DNA from: an uncultured Clostridia bacterium
Lineage (GTDB): Bacteria > Bacillota > Clostridia > Christensenellales > CAG-917
Assembly: GCA_934233745.1 (NCBI GenBank)
Contig: CAKQGN010000003.1
Coordinates: 62,001 to 126,000, forward strand
Direction of reading: 5' to 3'
DNA length: 64,000 bases
Shown here: in pieces, positions 49,970-59,789 of the stretch
How the letters are laid out: each line of letters opens with the position of its first letter
Position numbering within the stretch: position 1 is the first letter of the stretch
Translations under genes and position numbers: made by a program
The notes under the pieces: generated by a model
The model's input: the letters and a program-made list of their open reading frames with translations, nothing else
Database searches by the model: none
What the model was told of the DNA's origin: nothing

Positions 49970-52588
49970 TTATGATTTTGCCGCAAAGGTGTACACAAAC
50001 CAACCGTCTGTTTCGACAGGGGGTGCAAGAGTTGTATATTGTGTTTCGTCATAAGCCTTTGCGCCGAGTTTGACGGATACGCCAACGCCTGCGTTTTCAT
50101 TGACATCTGCTTTGACAGAGAGTTCGATTCCGTTTGTTCCGCTGATGTCGAGAATAACGCTTGCTTTTGACTTGAACACTTCGGTGAGGAATGAGAAGCC
50201 AGTGCCTACATGTGCAATAACTTCTTCATCGGTCTTGCCGACAAATCTAAGCGTAAACGCATTTTCACCGGTTGCTTCCGCAGAAGCTTTTTTGAGTGCC
50301 GCATCGACAGCGTCCGCCTTCATCTTGTTGAACTTTTGTTCTTTGATCATCTTGACTACCTTTTCACGATTGGTCTTGTTGAACGCTTCATCTGCTTTTG
50401 CCTTTTCTTCCGCGGTAGCGTTATTCGCCACAATGTTCATATTCCACGCTTTTCTTGTTGCCTGAATGTCCTCTTCCGTCACTGCGATGGTATCATAGAT
50501 CTTTTCTCTGAAGTGTTTGCGTTCTGCCTTTCTGAGTGTTTCGACTTGTTTTGCATCCAATGCCGTGGGTTTCAATCCGCTTACAGTGAGTGCCTTAGAC
50601 ACAGTGGCAAGAATGTTGCTGTGATCATATGCCGAAATTGAACTTATAAAGTTGGCGGATTTTTTCATATCGGTATCCCAAATTCCGCCCAATTCTTCAA
50701 CGGCTTTTCCGATATTTTCGGTTGTTTTGATCGTAAGCGTGTTATTCTTTGTGTCGATATACTTGAGGGCACTCTTGAAAGTATCAACGACAAGCGTAAG
50801 GTAAACAGGTTTCTTGACGGTTTCTGCTGCCTGTGTGCTTGCGGTCTTACCTGTTGCCTTATCAATGATCTTCTTGACGAGTTTTTGGAAACCGTCAACA
50901 ATGTCAATGTTCTTCCATGCCGCGCCTTTGAAGTCGGGGTTGATTGTGATAACTCTCTCTTGAGGATCTTTTTTAAGTTCTTCTTCGATGTTGCAAGAGA
51001 AGAATTTTGCCACAAATGCTTTGAGAGCCGCGTCTTCTGCATTGCCATTGAAGAATTTGGTCTTGACAAAGTCGTAAGCATAGTCGCCGAACAATCTGAC
51101 AAGCGCGTCGAGGATCTTGACGTCACCGATTTTTGCTTTTTGGTTCACTGTGACTGCCAAAGTGCCGTCCTTGAAGGATGCTTCGACGATATTGACGCCT
51201 TTGTATGTCAACGCCGCTTTTGCAGCAGTGCCGTTGTTTTCCTTGTTCTTGAGATCGAGCTTGCCGCTCAAAGTGAGAGCAAGGTTGCCGTCAAGCACAA
51301 TTTCTTCAAGTCCTTTTTTAATGGTGGGATCGGCTTTTTTGATTGCTTCATTGACTTTGGAGAATCTTGCATAACCTTCTTTGTCGAAAGCAAGAGCGTT
51401 GAGCGTGATGCCTTTGAGGTCAACCGCGACTTCTGCGTCGAGAACAACTTTTTCGGTGTATTGAGTTCTCTCAACTGCCATTGCGTTTTGGATTTCACCC
51501 TCTCTTGCTTTTGCAAAGTCGAGTTTATTGATTGTGATTGCAACAACGGGATGCACGTAAGTTTGGAGACCCTTTTCACCTTCGAGAGCGGGAAGACCGG
51601 CTTTGATGGTGAACGAGTCGATTGCGTCGTTCTTGGTTGTGAATTGCAAAGTGAGATCCAAGCCTTCAATTACATCCATAAGACCTGCGGGAAGATTGTC
51701 ACCGAGCAAGCTGAGTATATCGAGAGTTGAGGACGCAAGTTTCGTCGTATACGTTGTGACGTCGCCTTCTGTAACGGTTGTTGTCTCATCGTTTGCAAAG
51801 AATCCTGCAATCACGTCGTTTGTCAAAATGCTCTTTATGTTGAGGTTGCCTTGTGCGTCGAATGCATCGTCCACATTGAATCCGTCAAGCAATCCCAACA
51901 CGCCGCTTATGGTGTCTTTGAACTTTGCGACGTCGACATCAAATACTTTCATGACATCGCCGATGAGGACGTTGAGATCCCATTTGCTGCCCATGTTTTT
52001 GGTGAGAGCCGTGACAACTTCCGCAATCGATTTTCCTTTTACGATCTTATCGTTGAAGATGAAGTTGTAGAAACTCTTGTTGTAGGTATCGTTGAGATAG
52101 CTGAACGGAATCTTGACGTTTTGTCCCGCATAATCGATGTAGATGTTGTCTACTTCATTGAAGAAATAGTATGCCGTAAACCAGTTTTCACCGTTTGAGG
52201 GATCATAAATCTTGGCTTTGATTGCAGTGTTGGTGCTATTGTCCTTACCACTTGATCTGTCAAGAACGAGATCGAGTGCGATGCCGAGATCGAGTGTGTC
52301 ATAACCTTTTCCGCTACCGTCGACCAAATCGAGTGCGACCGCAAGATCGAGACTCACTTTGAGGTCATCCTTTTCGCCGATTGCTTCGCCGCCGATGCCG
52401 GTTGACTTCTCCCAAAGCGTGTTAAAATAGTTCTTCACATTCGTGACGTCTTTTGTGGGTGTCGTTTGGCCACCGCCACCGCCACCGCCGCCTTTGTTGT
52501 CGTCTTTGTTGCCGCAAGCAACAAGCGCGAACACCAAAACCAGCGCAAGAATCACGATGAAAAGTGATCTGATGCTAATTTTTTTCAT
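49970..52588 (-). CDS. Very large lipoprotein, 872 residues, function unknown
   Basis: Signal peptide and lipobox LVAC (Cys25), then a Gly8 run (33-40) and Thr/Pro linker holding a long extracellular part. Repeated beta-rich patterns alternate: LKVSLDLAVALDL, LDLGIALDLVLD, LTLQFTTK, VVLDAEVAVDLKGI, IVLDGNLALTLSGKLDL and VILDISGTNGIELSVKAD. This looks like a repetitive lipid- or polymer-binding scaffold. AGGAGG ribosome site, strong TTGACT-N17-TATAAT promoter. No known family recognised. Upstream are two other giant membrane proteins on the same strand, but repeat block R3 separates them. Confidence 0.75.
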   Translation of the reverse strand: MKKISIRSLFIVILALVLVFALVACGNKDDNKGGGGGGGGQTTPTKDVTNVKNYFNTLWEKSTGIGGEAIGEKDDLKVSLDLAVALDLVDGSGKGYDTLDLGIALDLVLDRSSGKDNSTNTAIKAKIYDPSNGENWFTAYYFFNEVDNIYIDYAGQNVKIPFSYLNDTYNKSFYNFIFNDKIVKGKSIAEVVTALTKNMGSKWDLNVLIGDVMKVFDVDVAKFKDTISGVLGLLDGFNVDDAFDAQGNLNIKSILTNDVIAGFFANDETTTVTEGDVTTYTTKLASSTLDILSLLGDNLPAGLMDVIEGLDLTLQFTTKNDAIDSFTIKAGLPALEGEKGLQTYVHPVVAITINKLDFAKAREGEIQNAMAVERTQYTEKVVLDAEVAVDLKGITLNALAFDKEGYARFSKVNEAIKKADPTIKKGLEEIVLDGNLALTLSGKLDLKNKENNGTAAKAALTYKGVNIVEASFKDGTLAVTVNQKAKIGDVKILDALVRLFGDYAYDFVKTKFFNGNAEDAALKAFVAKFFSCNIEEELKKDPQERVITINPDFKGAAWKNIDIVDGFQKLVKKIIDKATGKTASTQAAETVKKPVYLTLVVDTFKSALKYIDTKNNTLTIKTTENIGKAVEELGGIWDTDMKKSANFISSISAYDHSNILATVSKALTVSGLKPTALDAKQVETLRKAERKHFREKIYDTIAVTEEDIQATRKAWNMNIVANNATAEEKAKADEAFNKTNREKVVKMIKEQKFNKMKADAVDAALKKASAEATGENAFTLRFVGKTDEEVIAHVGTGFSFLTEVFKSKASVILDISGTNGIELSVKADVNENAGVGVSVKLGAKAYDETQYTTLAPPVETDGWFVYTFAAKS

Positions 52589-52670
52589 AATTGCCTCCTA
52601 ATAATTTGCCATCGTTTGAAACACATCCTCACGCACGCATACGTGTAGTGTGGATATATTTGTGTATTTA

Positions 52671-52699
52671 ATTATATTATATTTGAAAACCAAAGTCAA
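52671..52699 (-). promoter_or_regulatory. Promoter of the 872-residue lipoprotein gene
   Basis: Minus strand TTGACT (52694-52699), 17 bases, TATAAT (52671-52676); leader of about 76 bases. Confidence 0.75.
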
Positions 52700-52726
52700 C
52701 ACACAAAAAAACTTTCCCGCTTTCGC

Positions 52727-53290
52727 ATGTGTTTGTTCTTCCTCTACAAGAGCGTGGCAGCGTGTACTATAAAATAAAACATCACCCCCTCCCTTCGGGC
52801 TTTTGTTCTTCCTCTACAAGGGGTGAACGGCGTGAACTCTAAATTAGATATGCCCCCTCTTTCCCTTTCGGGCTTTTCTCCCACCACTCAAATAGGGGCA
52901 ATTCTCTACAAGATTATCCGTCGTTCGCGGGGGAGACAGTCGGCACTCGCATAGATAGGGACAATTCTCTCGTTATGCCACCGTCCTTTGTGCGCCAGCT
53001 ACGCAACAACACGGCGCAGTCGGACGGTACAACCGTCAAGCTCGGCGCTCATATTCTCGCCGCCGTTGCGGCTCGCACTTCGAATAGGCACATACCATGT
53101 ATAAGTACGCCTTGAATAAGAGTTCGTTTGGGTGTGGGTTCCCCACCCTTGTCATTCCGAGGGAACGAGGTGACCGTGGGAATCCAGCCGTCAGGCGCAT
53201 TTCGCTCTGCTAGATTGCCACGTCGCAACCCTCGTTGCTCCTCGCAATGACACGGAAGAATGATGTCACTTTCATTGCCTTTTTGAATGT
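52727..53290 (+). repeat. Modular intergenic repeat block R3
   Basis: Two copies of TTCTTCCTCTACAAG (about 52736, 52807), CTCTAAATTAGATATGCC, TCTCCCACCACTCAAATAGG and the GGGGGAGACAGTCGGCACTC segment. The variable hairpin is CCGTCC...TGCGCC/GGCGCA...GGACGG (52981-53027). Then CAAGCTCGGCGCTC, CACATACCATGTATAAG, the GCCTTGAATAAGAG end module, and a TGTCATTCCGAG...GGGAATCC / AGATTGCCACG...CGCAATGACA pair (53150-53253). No credible gene in about 700 bases. Confidence 0.78.
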
Positions 53291-53315
53291 ACAATTTCGT
53301 TTATAAAGCATCTAT

Positions 53316-53353
53316 TAAAAAAACGCGATTCGGAAAAACCGAATCGCGTTGTT
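53316..53353 (-). terminator. Terminator of the giant membrane-protein operon
   Basis: AACGCGATTCGG-AAAA-ACCGAATCGCGTT with A-run on the plus strand (T-run for the minus-strand transcript), 4 bases after the 632-residue gene. Confidence 0.85.
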
Positions 53354-53356
53354 TGT

Positions 53357-55255
53357 TTATGCCGTTTCAAGTGGCGGTTCTTGCTCGTCGGGTTTTCCGA
53401 CGCCGACGCCGTTTTCCTCAGCCGCTTTCGCTCTCAATATGCGATCGCGCGAATCCTCCGTGCGTTTGCGGGTTTTTTCGCCCATATCGCGGCAAACGCC
53501 TGCCGCAATGATAAGCACTGCGCCGATTGCGCCGAAGATTGCCATCCAGTTGCGCAGAGATAAAACGTTGATAACCGCCATAAGCAGGTTGTCGCTGTCA
53601 ACCCATGTCGCTTGCATATAACCGAGCATGCCGTAAGGCGCGTTCATCGGGAAAAGATTGATTGCGATCAATCCGTTGTCATCGATGCAAAGACCGATGC
53701 TGAGTTGCGCTCCGTTTGCCGCCGCTTTGACAACCTCGATGAGATCTTTTTGCATAAGTCCGCCAACGGAGTCGATGAGCGTCGGGAACTTGTTGAGAAC
53801 ATTCTGTACGATTCCGTAAATCTGACTTCCGAGCAGATTGGCGACGTCGAGCGTTGTGAGTGCCATAGGATCGCCGAGCATATCGAGGACGAGCCATGAA
53901 AGCGGGCGTTTCGTCACACCGTTTTCATACATTTGCCAACCGTCTTTGTTGAAGCCGTACTTGACCTCGACGGTGTTGCCGTTTTGATCCATGATCGTGC
54001 CCGTAAACTCAAATTTTCCGCCGCCGGCTTTGAATTTTTCCACAAGCTCGGGATCATAGAGTTGATACAGGCAGTTGCCGTCCTCTGTGTAAGTGAGTCC
54101 GCCTGCTCCGTTGTACGAGCTTTGAGTGTAAGACCAGCCTTGATTGAGGATAAGACGCAAGACGATAGGCACCGTCATACGTCCGCTCATTTGTGCGTAA
54201 AGAAGAAGCGGATCGTCAAACGTGAGATAGCCGTCCTGATTGAAGCTGTCGTAGTTTTGTTGGAAAAGAGCTTTGAATCTGGGATTCTTGAAGCCTTCTT
54301 TCAACATGCCTTCATAATCGTAATACGTGTAGATGTAGTCGAGTATGGACAGTGCAACCGCGCGTCTTGTAACGTTGTTGTAGAAACAGAAGTCATAGTC
54401 GTTGAGGACATATTGATTGTAGATGAACTCATAAAGTTCATGCTTTCTCTCATTGGTTTTGAGAGCGTCGATTTCAACCTGAATCCCGTTTATACCCGTC
54501 TTTTCATACGTTGTTTCATAAGACTTCACTCTCTCGTTGATGAAAGAATTTTTGTATTTGATGATCTTGCCGTTGTCCTCGGTATGAGCGATGAGGGTTT
54601 TGTAGGAGAAATCTCCGTTTTCGGCGATTTTGCCGCTCTCATCGTATGTGTTGAGGTTGCCGTTGAGAAGGTTGTACATGATAAGATCACGCTCGAGTGC
54701 GGCATTCTTTTCCGCCTGAGCCGAACCGTTGTAATACAAATCTTCACAATAGAGCGTGTTTTGCGTTGCAAATGCGATGACGTCGGGGAAAACATAGGTC
54801 AGAATCAACCCGAATCCCGTCGACAAACACACGAATGCGATAAGCACTTTGACGGTTTTGGTGCGAATGCTGCCCTTTGACTTCTTTCTGTTGACGACGA
54901 GTGCGACTGTCATAAACACAAGTCCGAGTACGCCTGCCAAAATCACGCCGACAAACGGCCAGAAGGAATAATACGGCATAAGATTGTAGCACTTTACGCC
55001 AAGCACCACCGACACAATCACGATCGGCAGATACGCAAGCACATGGAGAAGAATTGCCGCCACCGAGAAGAGAACGGAAGTTTTGCTTTGATCTCTCTTG
55101 GTGCGATTGCTTACGGGAAATGCCGGAATTACGTTGCCGTCTGCGTCACGATTGAGCATGTCGCATTGTTCGTCTTGAACCGCCTGCTCGTCTTTGACTG
55201 CTTGTTCGTTTTGAAGGTCTTGATTCATCTCTTCGTTCATAACTTGTTCACTCAT
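53357..55255 (-). CDS. Large membrane protein with extracellular domain, 632 residues
   Basis: Acidic Gln/Glu-rich N-terminus (about 1-60), three hydrophobic segments (about 62-87, 95-122, 135-158), an extracellular domain of about 400 residues rich in Tyr and Asn, a membrane segment near 570-590 (WMAIFGAIGAVLIIAAGVC), then a charged cytoplasmic tail ending EPPLETA. AAGGAGGT before the start. It begins 2 bases after the stop of the 863-residue gene and has the same layout, so the pair probably forms a complex. No family recognised. Confidence 0.75.
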   Translation of the reverse strand: MSEQVMNEEMNQDLQNEQAVKDEQAVQDEQCDMLNRDADGNVIPAFPVSNRTKRDQSKTSVLFSVAAILLHVLAYLPIVIVSVVLGVKCYNLMPYYSFWPFVGVILAGVLGLVFMTVALVVNRKKSKGSIRTKTVKVLIAFVCLSTGFGLILTYVFPDVIAFATQNTLYCEDLYYNGSAQAEKNAALERDLIMYNLLNGNLNTYDESGKIAENGDFSYKTLIAHTEDNGKIIKYKNSFINERVKSYETTYEKTGINGIQVEIDALKTNERKHELYEFIYNQYVLNDYDFCFYNNVTRRAVALSILDYIYTYYDYEGMLKEGFKNPRFKALFQQNYDSFNQDGYLTFDDPLLLYAQMSGRMTVPIVLRLILNQGWSYTQSSYNGAGGLTYTEDGNCLYQLYDPELVEKFKAGGGKFEFTGTIMDQNGNTVEVKYGFNKDGWQMYENGVTKRPLSWLVLDMLGDPMALTTLDVANLLGSQIYGIVQNVLNKFPTLIDSVGGLMQKDLIEVVKAAANGAQLSIGLCIDDNGLIAINLFPMNAPYGMLGYMQATWVDSDNLLMAVINVLSLRNWMAIFGAIGAVLIIAAGVCRDMGEKTRKRTEDSRDRILRAKAAEENGVGVGKPDEQEPPLETA

Positions 55256-55257
55256 GA

Positions 55258-57849
55258 TTACAGCACCTCCTTGTCAGAATTCAGGTCGGCGGGAATTTGA
55301 GTATTCTCCTCCCCGTCTTGTCCGTCTTGCGGTTGATCCTCAACGATGTTTTGTTCGTTTTCGGCTTGAATTTCGTCTTGTTTTTTGGATTTTTTTGCTT
55401 TTTTCTTCTTTTCTTCGACAACAGCCGTACCGTTTGCGTATTCGAGTTCTTTCTCTTGCGCAACAAAGCTCAAGAAGTAGAACAGAACCACAAATCCGCA
55501 GAAGAAGAACAACATGTCACGTACGCCGTACAGGGGATAATGCTCGGGTTTGTAGCTCAAATCGGCTTTGAGTTGACGCACTGCAGTGAGATTTGCAAGA
55601 CCGAGTGCGGAGGGATAAGAACCTGCTCCGAGCTTATCGCCGATGAGCGTCGAGCCGATCATCGGGCCGTAAAGCGTCGCTTCATAGTTTGCTCTCTCAT
55701 ACTTTTGATATGCAAGAGCCATCGGCTGTTCCTTTTCGGAAGCAACCCATGTGTAGAATTCCCACACGGGTTTGATTGCCGCAGATTGATAGAAATACAT
55801 GCCTTCGAGGATTCCCGTCAAAATGGAAGAAACGTCGATTGCAAAGTTGTAGTCTTCGTCAAGAAGAGGAATTTTGATTCCGCTGATTTCAAGACCGTAA
55901 CGAACGCCGTCGTCCGTGTTGAACGTCTTGATAAGTTTCAAAAGTCCGTTGATTGTGCCGACCACGCCGCCGCCTAGAACGTCTTTGAGATTGACATTGA
56001 GTTTTTTCATCAAACCGTTGAGCGCGGTGTTGAGGAAAGTGCTGAGGTGGTCGAGGTCAAACTCATATTCGACGTTGCCTGTTTCTTCGTCCACTTTGAT
56101 AAACGCGTCGCTGAAGTTGATATCGACAAGCACGTCGCCGCCCTCGCTGACTTTGTCGGTATTTGTGCCCATGACATAATTGCCGTCGGCGTCTTGTGTG
56201 CCGTTGTCTTTTACGAGTGCCACATAGAGATAATCTCTTGTTTCACCGGGATTGAACACATCGGGTGCGCCCGCATATGCCACAACCAAGAACAAATCGT
56301 TGACGGTTGCGCTGTCTGCGCCGAGAAGAGGTTTCACCCATTCCAACGCTTTTGTCATCGCCGCGTCGTCCATGTTGAAATCCTTTCTGAAGCTCATACC
56401 CTTCTGGAGCTTTTCAAGAATCGGCGAAAGAATTGCGCCGACGCCGAATGTACCGATAACGTCGTCAAGACCGGTGCTGCCGTCGTTGCTCTTGAGCAAG
56501 AAGTCGAAAAGGTGGTTGTTGCCGAGCAATGCGCCGACTTTTGCAATCAGATAGTCCAATCCGTTGCGCGTGAGAGAGAAATTCTCCGCAAACTCGATCT
56601 CTTGTCCGTAAAGAGTCTGGAGCCATTCGGGGCATTTTTCGCCCGTTGCGGGATCCGCAATAAGACCGGTGTAGTATCTTTCTCTTGCTTTCACTGCCTT
56701 TGTGTACATTGACTGGAATTTGGAATCATACTTGTTTTTGCTGATTTCTTCTTGCGCGGCATAGTAATCTTCCAAAATATTGAGTACGTTGTCCAGGCTG
56801 AACACCCAGCCGTCCGAAAGCATACCGTTGTTGTTGTAAATTCCTTTGCCGTAGACGCCGTCCGTCGCATTGGTCTTTGAACCGTCCGCATCGTTATACT
56901 CTGTTCCGACAGGCATCAGATCCTTGCAGTACCAGACATAAATATCTTCGCCCGCTTTTGTTGTCTTCTTTTTGTACCAATAATGCGAATAAATCTTGCC
57001 GTTGATGACAAGTTGTCCGTTGATCGGTTTGAGTCTGATGACTTGTGTATATTCGGGACTCTTCCTGTAATCGTAAGCGTTTTCGCTGTCTGCGCTTACG
57101 CGATAAGAACCGTCGAGAATTTTTTTGAGGTCGCCGTTGCCTTTGATGTTGTTGTTTGCATCGACGTCGAGTCTGAAAAGATTGTCCTCGCCCTTGACAA
57201 AGCTGATGTCCACGCCTTGATTGCCCTCATCGTCGATGACGGAATAATAGGTGACGGGTTTGTTGGAAATATTGCCCGCAACACCGCTCTTGTCCGCGCC
57301 TTCCATCTCGACATTGTAGACGTTTTTCATCAAATCGACTTGCGCGATAAGATTTAGCGTGTCGTTTTTCTTCAACGCATTGGAAGACACCGTGCGATAA
57401 TACGAAAGCTGGGTTTTATAGTCGTTGACAACAACTCCCGTCCCTTCGTATTGCTTTTGGAGTTCGGTGACTTTTTTCTCCAATACGGCATCCAACACAA
57501 CGCCCGTAACAAGCATAACCGCCATGCAGACCGCAACAACGGAAAACATCCGCACGCGCGGATTTTTTACGGTTTTGCTCAGTACGATGTGAACAATGGA
57601 AATAAACGCCCAGACGCCGAATCCTATCCAGACGCCGTAAAGCGCAGGCGCGGTGATATAAGTTTCCGCCTGCTTGAAAAAGCCCAACGCCGTTGTGAAA
57701 ACGGTTTCTCCCATAAACGGATCGTGGCTGATGAATCTGACCGCGGTGAAACACACCGCAACCAGGAACAAGGGAAGACCAAGCATGTAAAACACGACTT
57801 TGAGCGTGCGATACAGCTTGACCTTTTTGTACTGTTGAGTTTGGCTCAT
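55258..57849 (-). CDS. Very large membrane protein with extracellular domain, 863 residues
   Basis: Two or three N-terminal membrane segments (about 14-35, 60-80, 90-112), an extracellular region of about 650 residues, a membrane segment near 790 (MLFFFCGFVVLFYFLSFVA), then a Lys-rich stretch (EEKKKKAKKSKKQ) and acidic tail. The outer region has blocks such as VNLKDVLGGGVVGTINGLLK and FNTDDGVRYGLEISGIKIPL, similar in style to the 872-residue lipoprotein. GAGGAG before the start; consensus promoter about 75 bases upstream. First gene of a two-gene operon. Function unknown; cell-surface or export role inferred from topology only. Confidence 0.75.
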   Translation of the reverse strand: MSQTQQYKKVKLYRTLKVVFYMLGLPLFLVAVCFTAVRFISHDPFMGETVFTTALGFFKQAETYITAPALYGVWIGFGVWAFISIVHIVLSKTVKNPRVRMFSVVAVCMAVMLVTGVVLDAVLEKKVTELQKQYEGTGVVVNDYKTQLSYYRTVSSNALKKNDTLNLIAQVDLMKNVYNVEMEGADKSGVAGNISNKPVTYYSVIDDEGNQGVDISFVKGEDNLFRLDVDANNNIKGNGDLKKILDGSYRVSADSENAYDYRKSPEYTQVIRLKPINGQLVINGKIYSHYWYKKKTTKAGEDIYVWYCKDLMPVGTEYNDADGSKTNATDGVYGKGIYNNNGMLSDGWVFSLDNVLNILEDYYAAQEEISKNKYDSKFQSMYTKAVKARERYYTGLIADPATGEKCPEWLQTLYGQEIEFAENFSLTRNGLDYLIAKVGALLGNNHLFDFLLKSNDGSTGLDDVIGTFGVGAILSPILEKLQKGMSFRKDFNMDDAAMTKALEWVKPLLGADSATVNDLFLVVAYAGAPDVFNPGETRDYLYVALVKDNGTQDADGNYVMGTNTDKVSEGGDVLVDINFSDAFIKVDEETGNVEYEFDLDHLSTFLNTALNGLMKKLNVNLKDVLGGGVVGTINGLLKLIKTFNTDDGVRYGLEISGIKIPLLDEDYNFAIDVSSILTGILEGMYFYQSAAIKPVWEFYTWVASEKEQPMALAYQKYERANYEATLYGPMIGSTLIGDKLGAGSYPSALGLANLTAVRQLKADLSYKPEHYPLYGVRDMLFFFCGFVVLFYFLSFVAQEKELEYANGTAVVEEKKKKAKKSKKQDEIQAENEQNIVEDQPQDGQDGEENTQIPADLNSDKEVL

Positions 57850-57921
57850 AACTTTCTCCTCATTGATTTGGGCTTGCCCTTGCTTGCGTGCGCGAGCATA
57901 CCCGAATATGATTACTGTACT

Positions 57922-57950
57922 ATCATAGCATATGTAAAAACATATTTCAA
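57922..57950 (-). promoter_or_regulatory. Promoter of the giant membrane-protein operon
   Basis: Minus strand TTGAAA (57945-57950), 17 bases, TATGAT (57922-57927). Confidence 0.6.
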
Positions 57951-58222
57951 TACGATTTTCAAGAAAATTTGCTCGCCCAATATCTTGGGCAACCGCTTTT
58001 TGCTCACACTATTTGTTGAAAATATATGATAGGCGAAACTTATCCGCCGTCATCGTGCGACAAAACGTATATGCTATGCGATTTTCTCCGCCGTATCGGA
58101 ACAATCAGGCGCAAAACAAGACAAAAATACCCGACATTTTTCGCTGTTTTGTGTGCATATTTGTCGTTTTATCGAATTAATCTTTGAACTGTCTTATTCG
58201 GATTTTTGTTTCGGGGTTGATT

Positions 58223-58250
58223 TTGACATCTCAAAAGTATATTATTTAAT
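58223..58250 (+). promoter_or_regulatory. gdhA promoter
   Basis: TTGACA (58223-58228), 16 bases, TTTAAT (58245-58250). AGGAGG lies 6-7 bases before ATG 58291. The stretch 57951-58222 holds nothing else that I can identify. Confidence 0.65.
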
Positions 58251-58290
58251 CACAAATCGAATCGGCTTTTGCCGCGATCAGGAGGAAAAT

Positions 58291-59637
58291 ATGTCATATA
58301 TCAGCGAAGTCATCGAACAGACTGAATTGAAAAACCCCAATCAGCCTCAGTTTATGCAAACCGTCAAAGAGGTTCTCTCGTCTTTGGCTCCCGCTATCGA
58401 ACAAAACGAACAATTGATGCGCAAAAACGTCATTCTGGAGCGTCTTGTCGAGCCCGACAGACAAATCATGTTCCGCGTTTCGTGGATGGATGACAACGGC
58501 AATTATCACGTAAACCGCGGCTTCCGCGTCCAATTCAACAACGCAATCGGCCCTTACAAAGGCGGTTTGAGATTCCAAAAAGACGTCAACCTCGACGCCA
58601 TGAAGTTTCTCGGCTTCGAACAAACTTTCAAAAACTCCCTCACTTCCCTCCCCATGGGCGGCGCAAAGGGCGGCTCGGATTTCGATCCCACCGGCAAGAG
58701 CGATTCCGAAATCATGCGTTTTTGCCAATCTTTCATGACCGAGCTTTATCGTCACATCGGTCCCGATATGGACGTTCCGGCAGGAGATATGGGTGTCGGC
58801 GGACGCGAAATCGGCTATCTGTTCGGTCAATATAAGAAAATCGTCGGCGCATACAAGAACGGCGTCCTCACGGGAAAAGGTCTCAGCTACGGCGGTTCTC
58901 TCATTCGTCCCGAGGCAACGGGCTTCGGCGCAACATACTTCCTCGACGAAGTGTTCAAACATCAAGGCGAACAACTTGCGGGCAAAACGTTCTGTCTGAG
59001 CGGTTTCGGCAACGTCGCATGGGGCGCAACAAAGAAAATCGACGAACTCGGCGGCAAAGTCGTCACGCTCTCCGGCCCGGACGGATATATTTACGATCCC
59101 GACGGCGTCAGCGGCGAAAAAATCGATTACTTGCTTGAAATGCGCGCCTCCAACCGCAACAGAGTTCAGGACTACTCCGACAAGTACGGGTGCGAATTCG
59201 TCGCAGGCAAAAAGCCTTGGGGCAACGTCAAAGCGGATGTCTATATGCCTTGCGCAAGACAAAACGAAGTCCTTTTGGACGATGCAATCGCAATGGTCAA
59301 ACTCGGCGTTCCCGTCCTCAACGAAGTATCGAATATGCCCACCACCAACGAAGCCATCGCTTACTTGCAAGAACACGGCGTGCTTGTCACTCCGTCAAAA
59401 GCGGTCAATGCGGGCGGCGTTGCCACAAGCGGACTTGAAATGTCCCAAAACAGCGAACGCCTTGCCTGGACAAAAGAAGAAGTGGATGCAAAACTCAAAC
59501 AAATCATGAAAGGTATCCACACTCAAATCTGCGATGCGCTTGACACATACGGTCTTGACTACAACCTTGTCAAAGGCGCAAACCTTGCCGGATTTAAGAA
59601 AGTCGCGGATGCTATGATTGCACAAGGCATCAACTAA
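58291..59637 (+). CDS. gdhA: Glutamate dehydrogenase
   Basis: Reversible amination of 2-oxoglutarate. 448 residues, matching the NADP-type bacterial enzyme. Catalytic lysine in PMGGAKGGSDFDP, QSFMTELYRHIGPDMDVPAGDMGVGGREIGY, Rossmann region LSGFGNVAWGATKKI. AGGAGG 7 bases before the ATG at 58291. High-expression style codons as in nifJ. Its stop codon lies in the outer stem of nested-hairpin element E. Confidence 0.96.
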   Translation: MSYISEVIEQTELKNPNQPQFMQTVKEVLSSLAPAIEQNEQLMRKNVILERLVEPDRQIMFRVSWMDDNGNYHVNRGFRVQFNNAIGPYKGGLRFQKDVNLDAMKFLGFEQTFKNSLTSLPMGGAKGGSDFDPTGKSDSEIMRFCQSFMTELYRHIGPDMDVPAGDMGVGGREIGYLFGQYKKIVGAYKNGVLTGKGLSYGGSLIRPEATGFGATYFLDEVFKHQGEQLAGKTFCLSGFGNVAWGATKKIDELGGKVVTLSGPDGYIYDPDGVSGEKIDYLLEMRASNRNRVQDYSDKYGCEFVAGKKPWGNVKADVYMPCARQNEVLLDDAIAMVKLGVPVLNEVSNMPTTNEAIAYLQEHGVLVTPSKAVNAGGVATSGLEMSQNSERLAWTKEEVDAKLKQIMKGIHTQICDALDTYGLDYNLVKGANLAGFKKVADAMIAQGIN

Positions 59638-59761
59638 AAGGCTGTAAAATAGCGACTAACTTCGGCAGCGCACTCTTTTCACAAAATCACGTACGTCGGT
59701 ACGCTGGGTTTTGTGCCAAGGGTGCGCTTTCTTGTTATTCATCTATTTTACAGCCTTTTAG
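59634..59761 (+). repeat. Nested-hairpin element, copy E, at the 3' end of gdhA
   Basis: Outer arms CTAAAAGGCTGTAAAATAG (59634-59652, containing the gdhA stop) and its exact complement 59743-59761. On the opposite strand the conserved segments read ATGAATAACAAGAAA (59728-59742) and TGCCGAAGTTAGTCG (59653-59667). Inner GCGCAC/GTGCGC, CACAAAA/TTTTGTG, and the apical hairpin CGTAC-GTCG-GTACG. Confidence 0.85.
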
Positions 59762-59789
59762 GATACGACACTTATTCGCAGACGTAACA

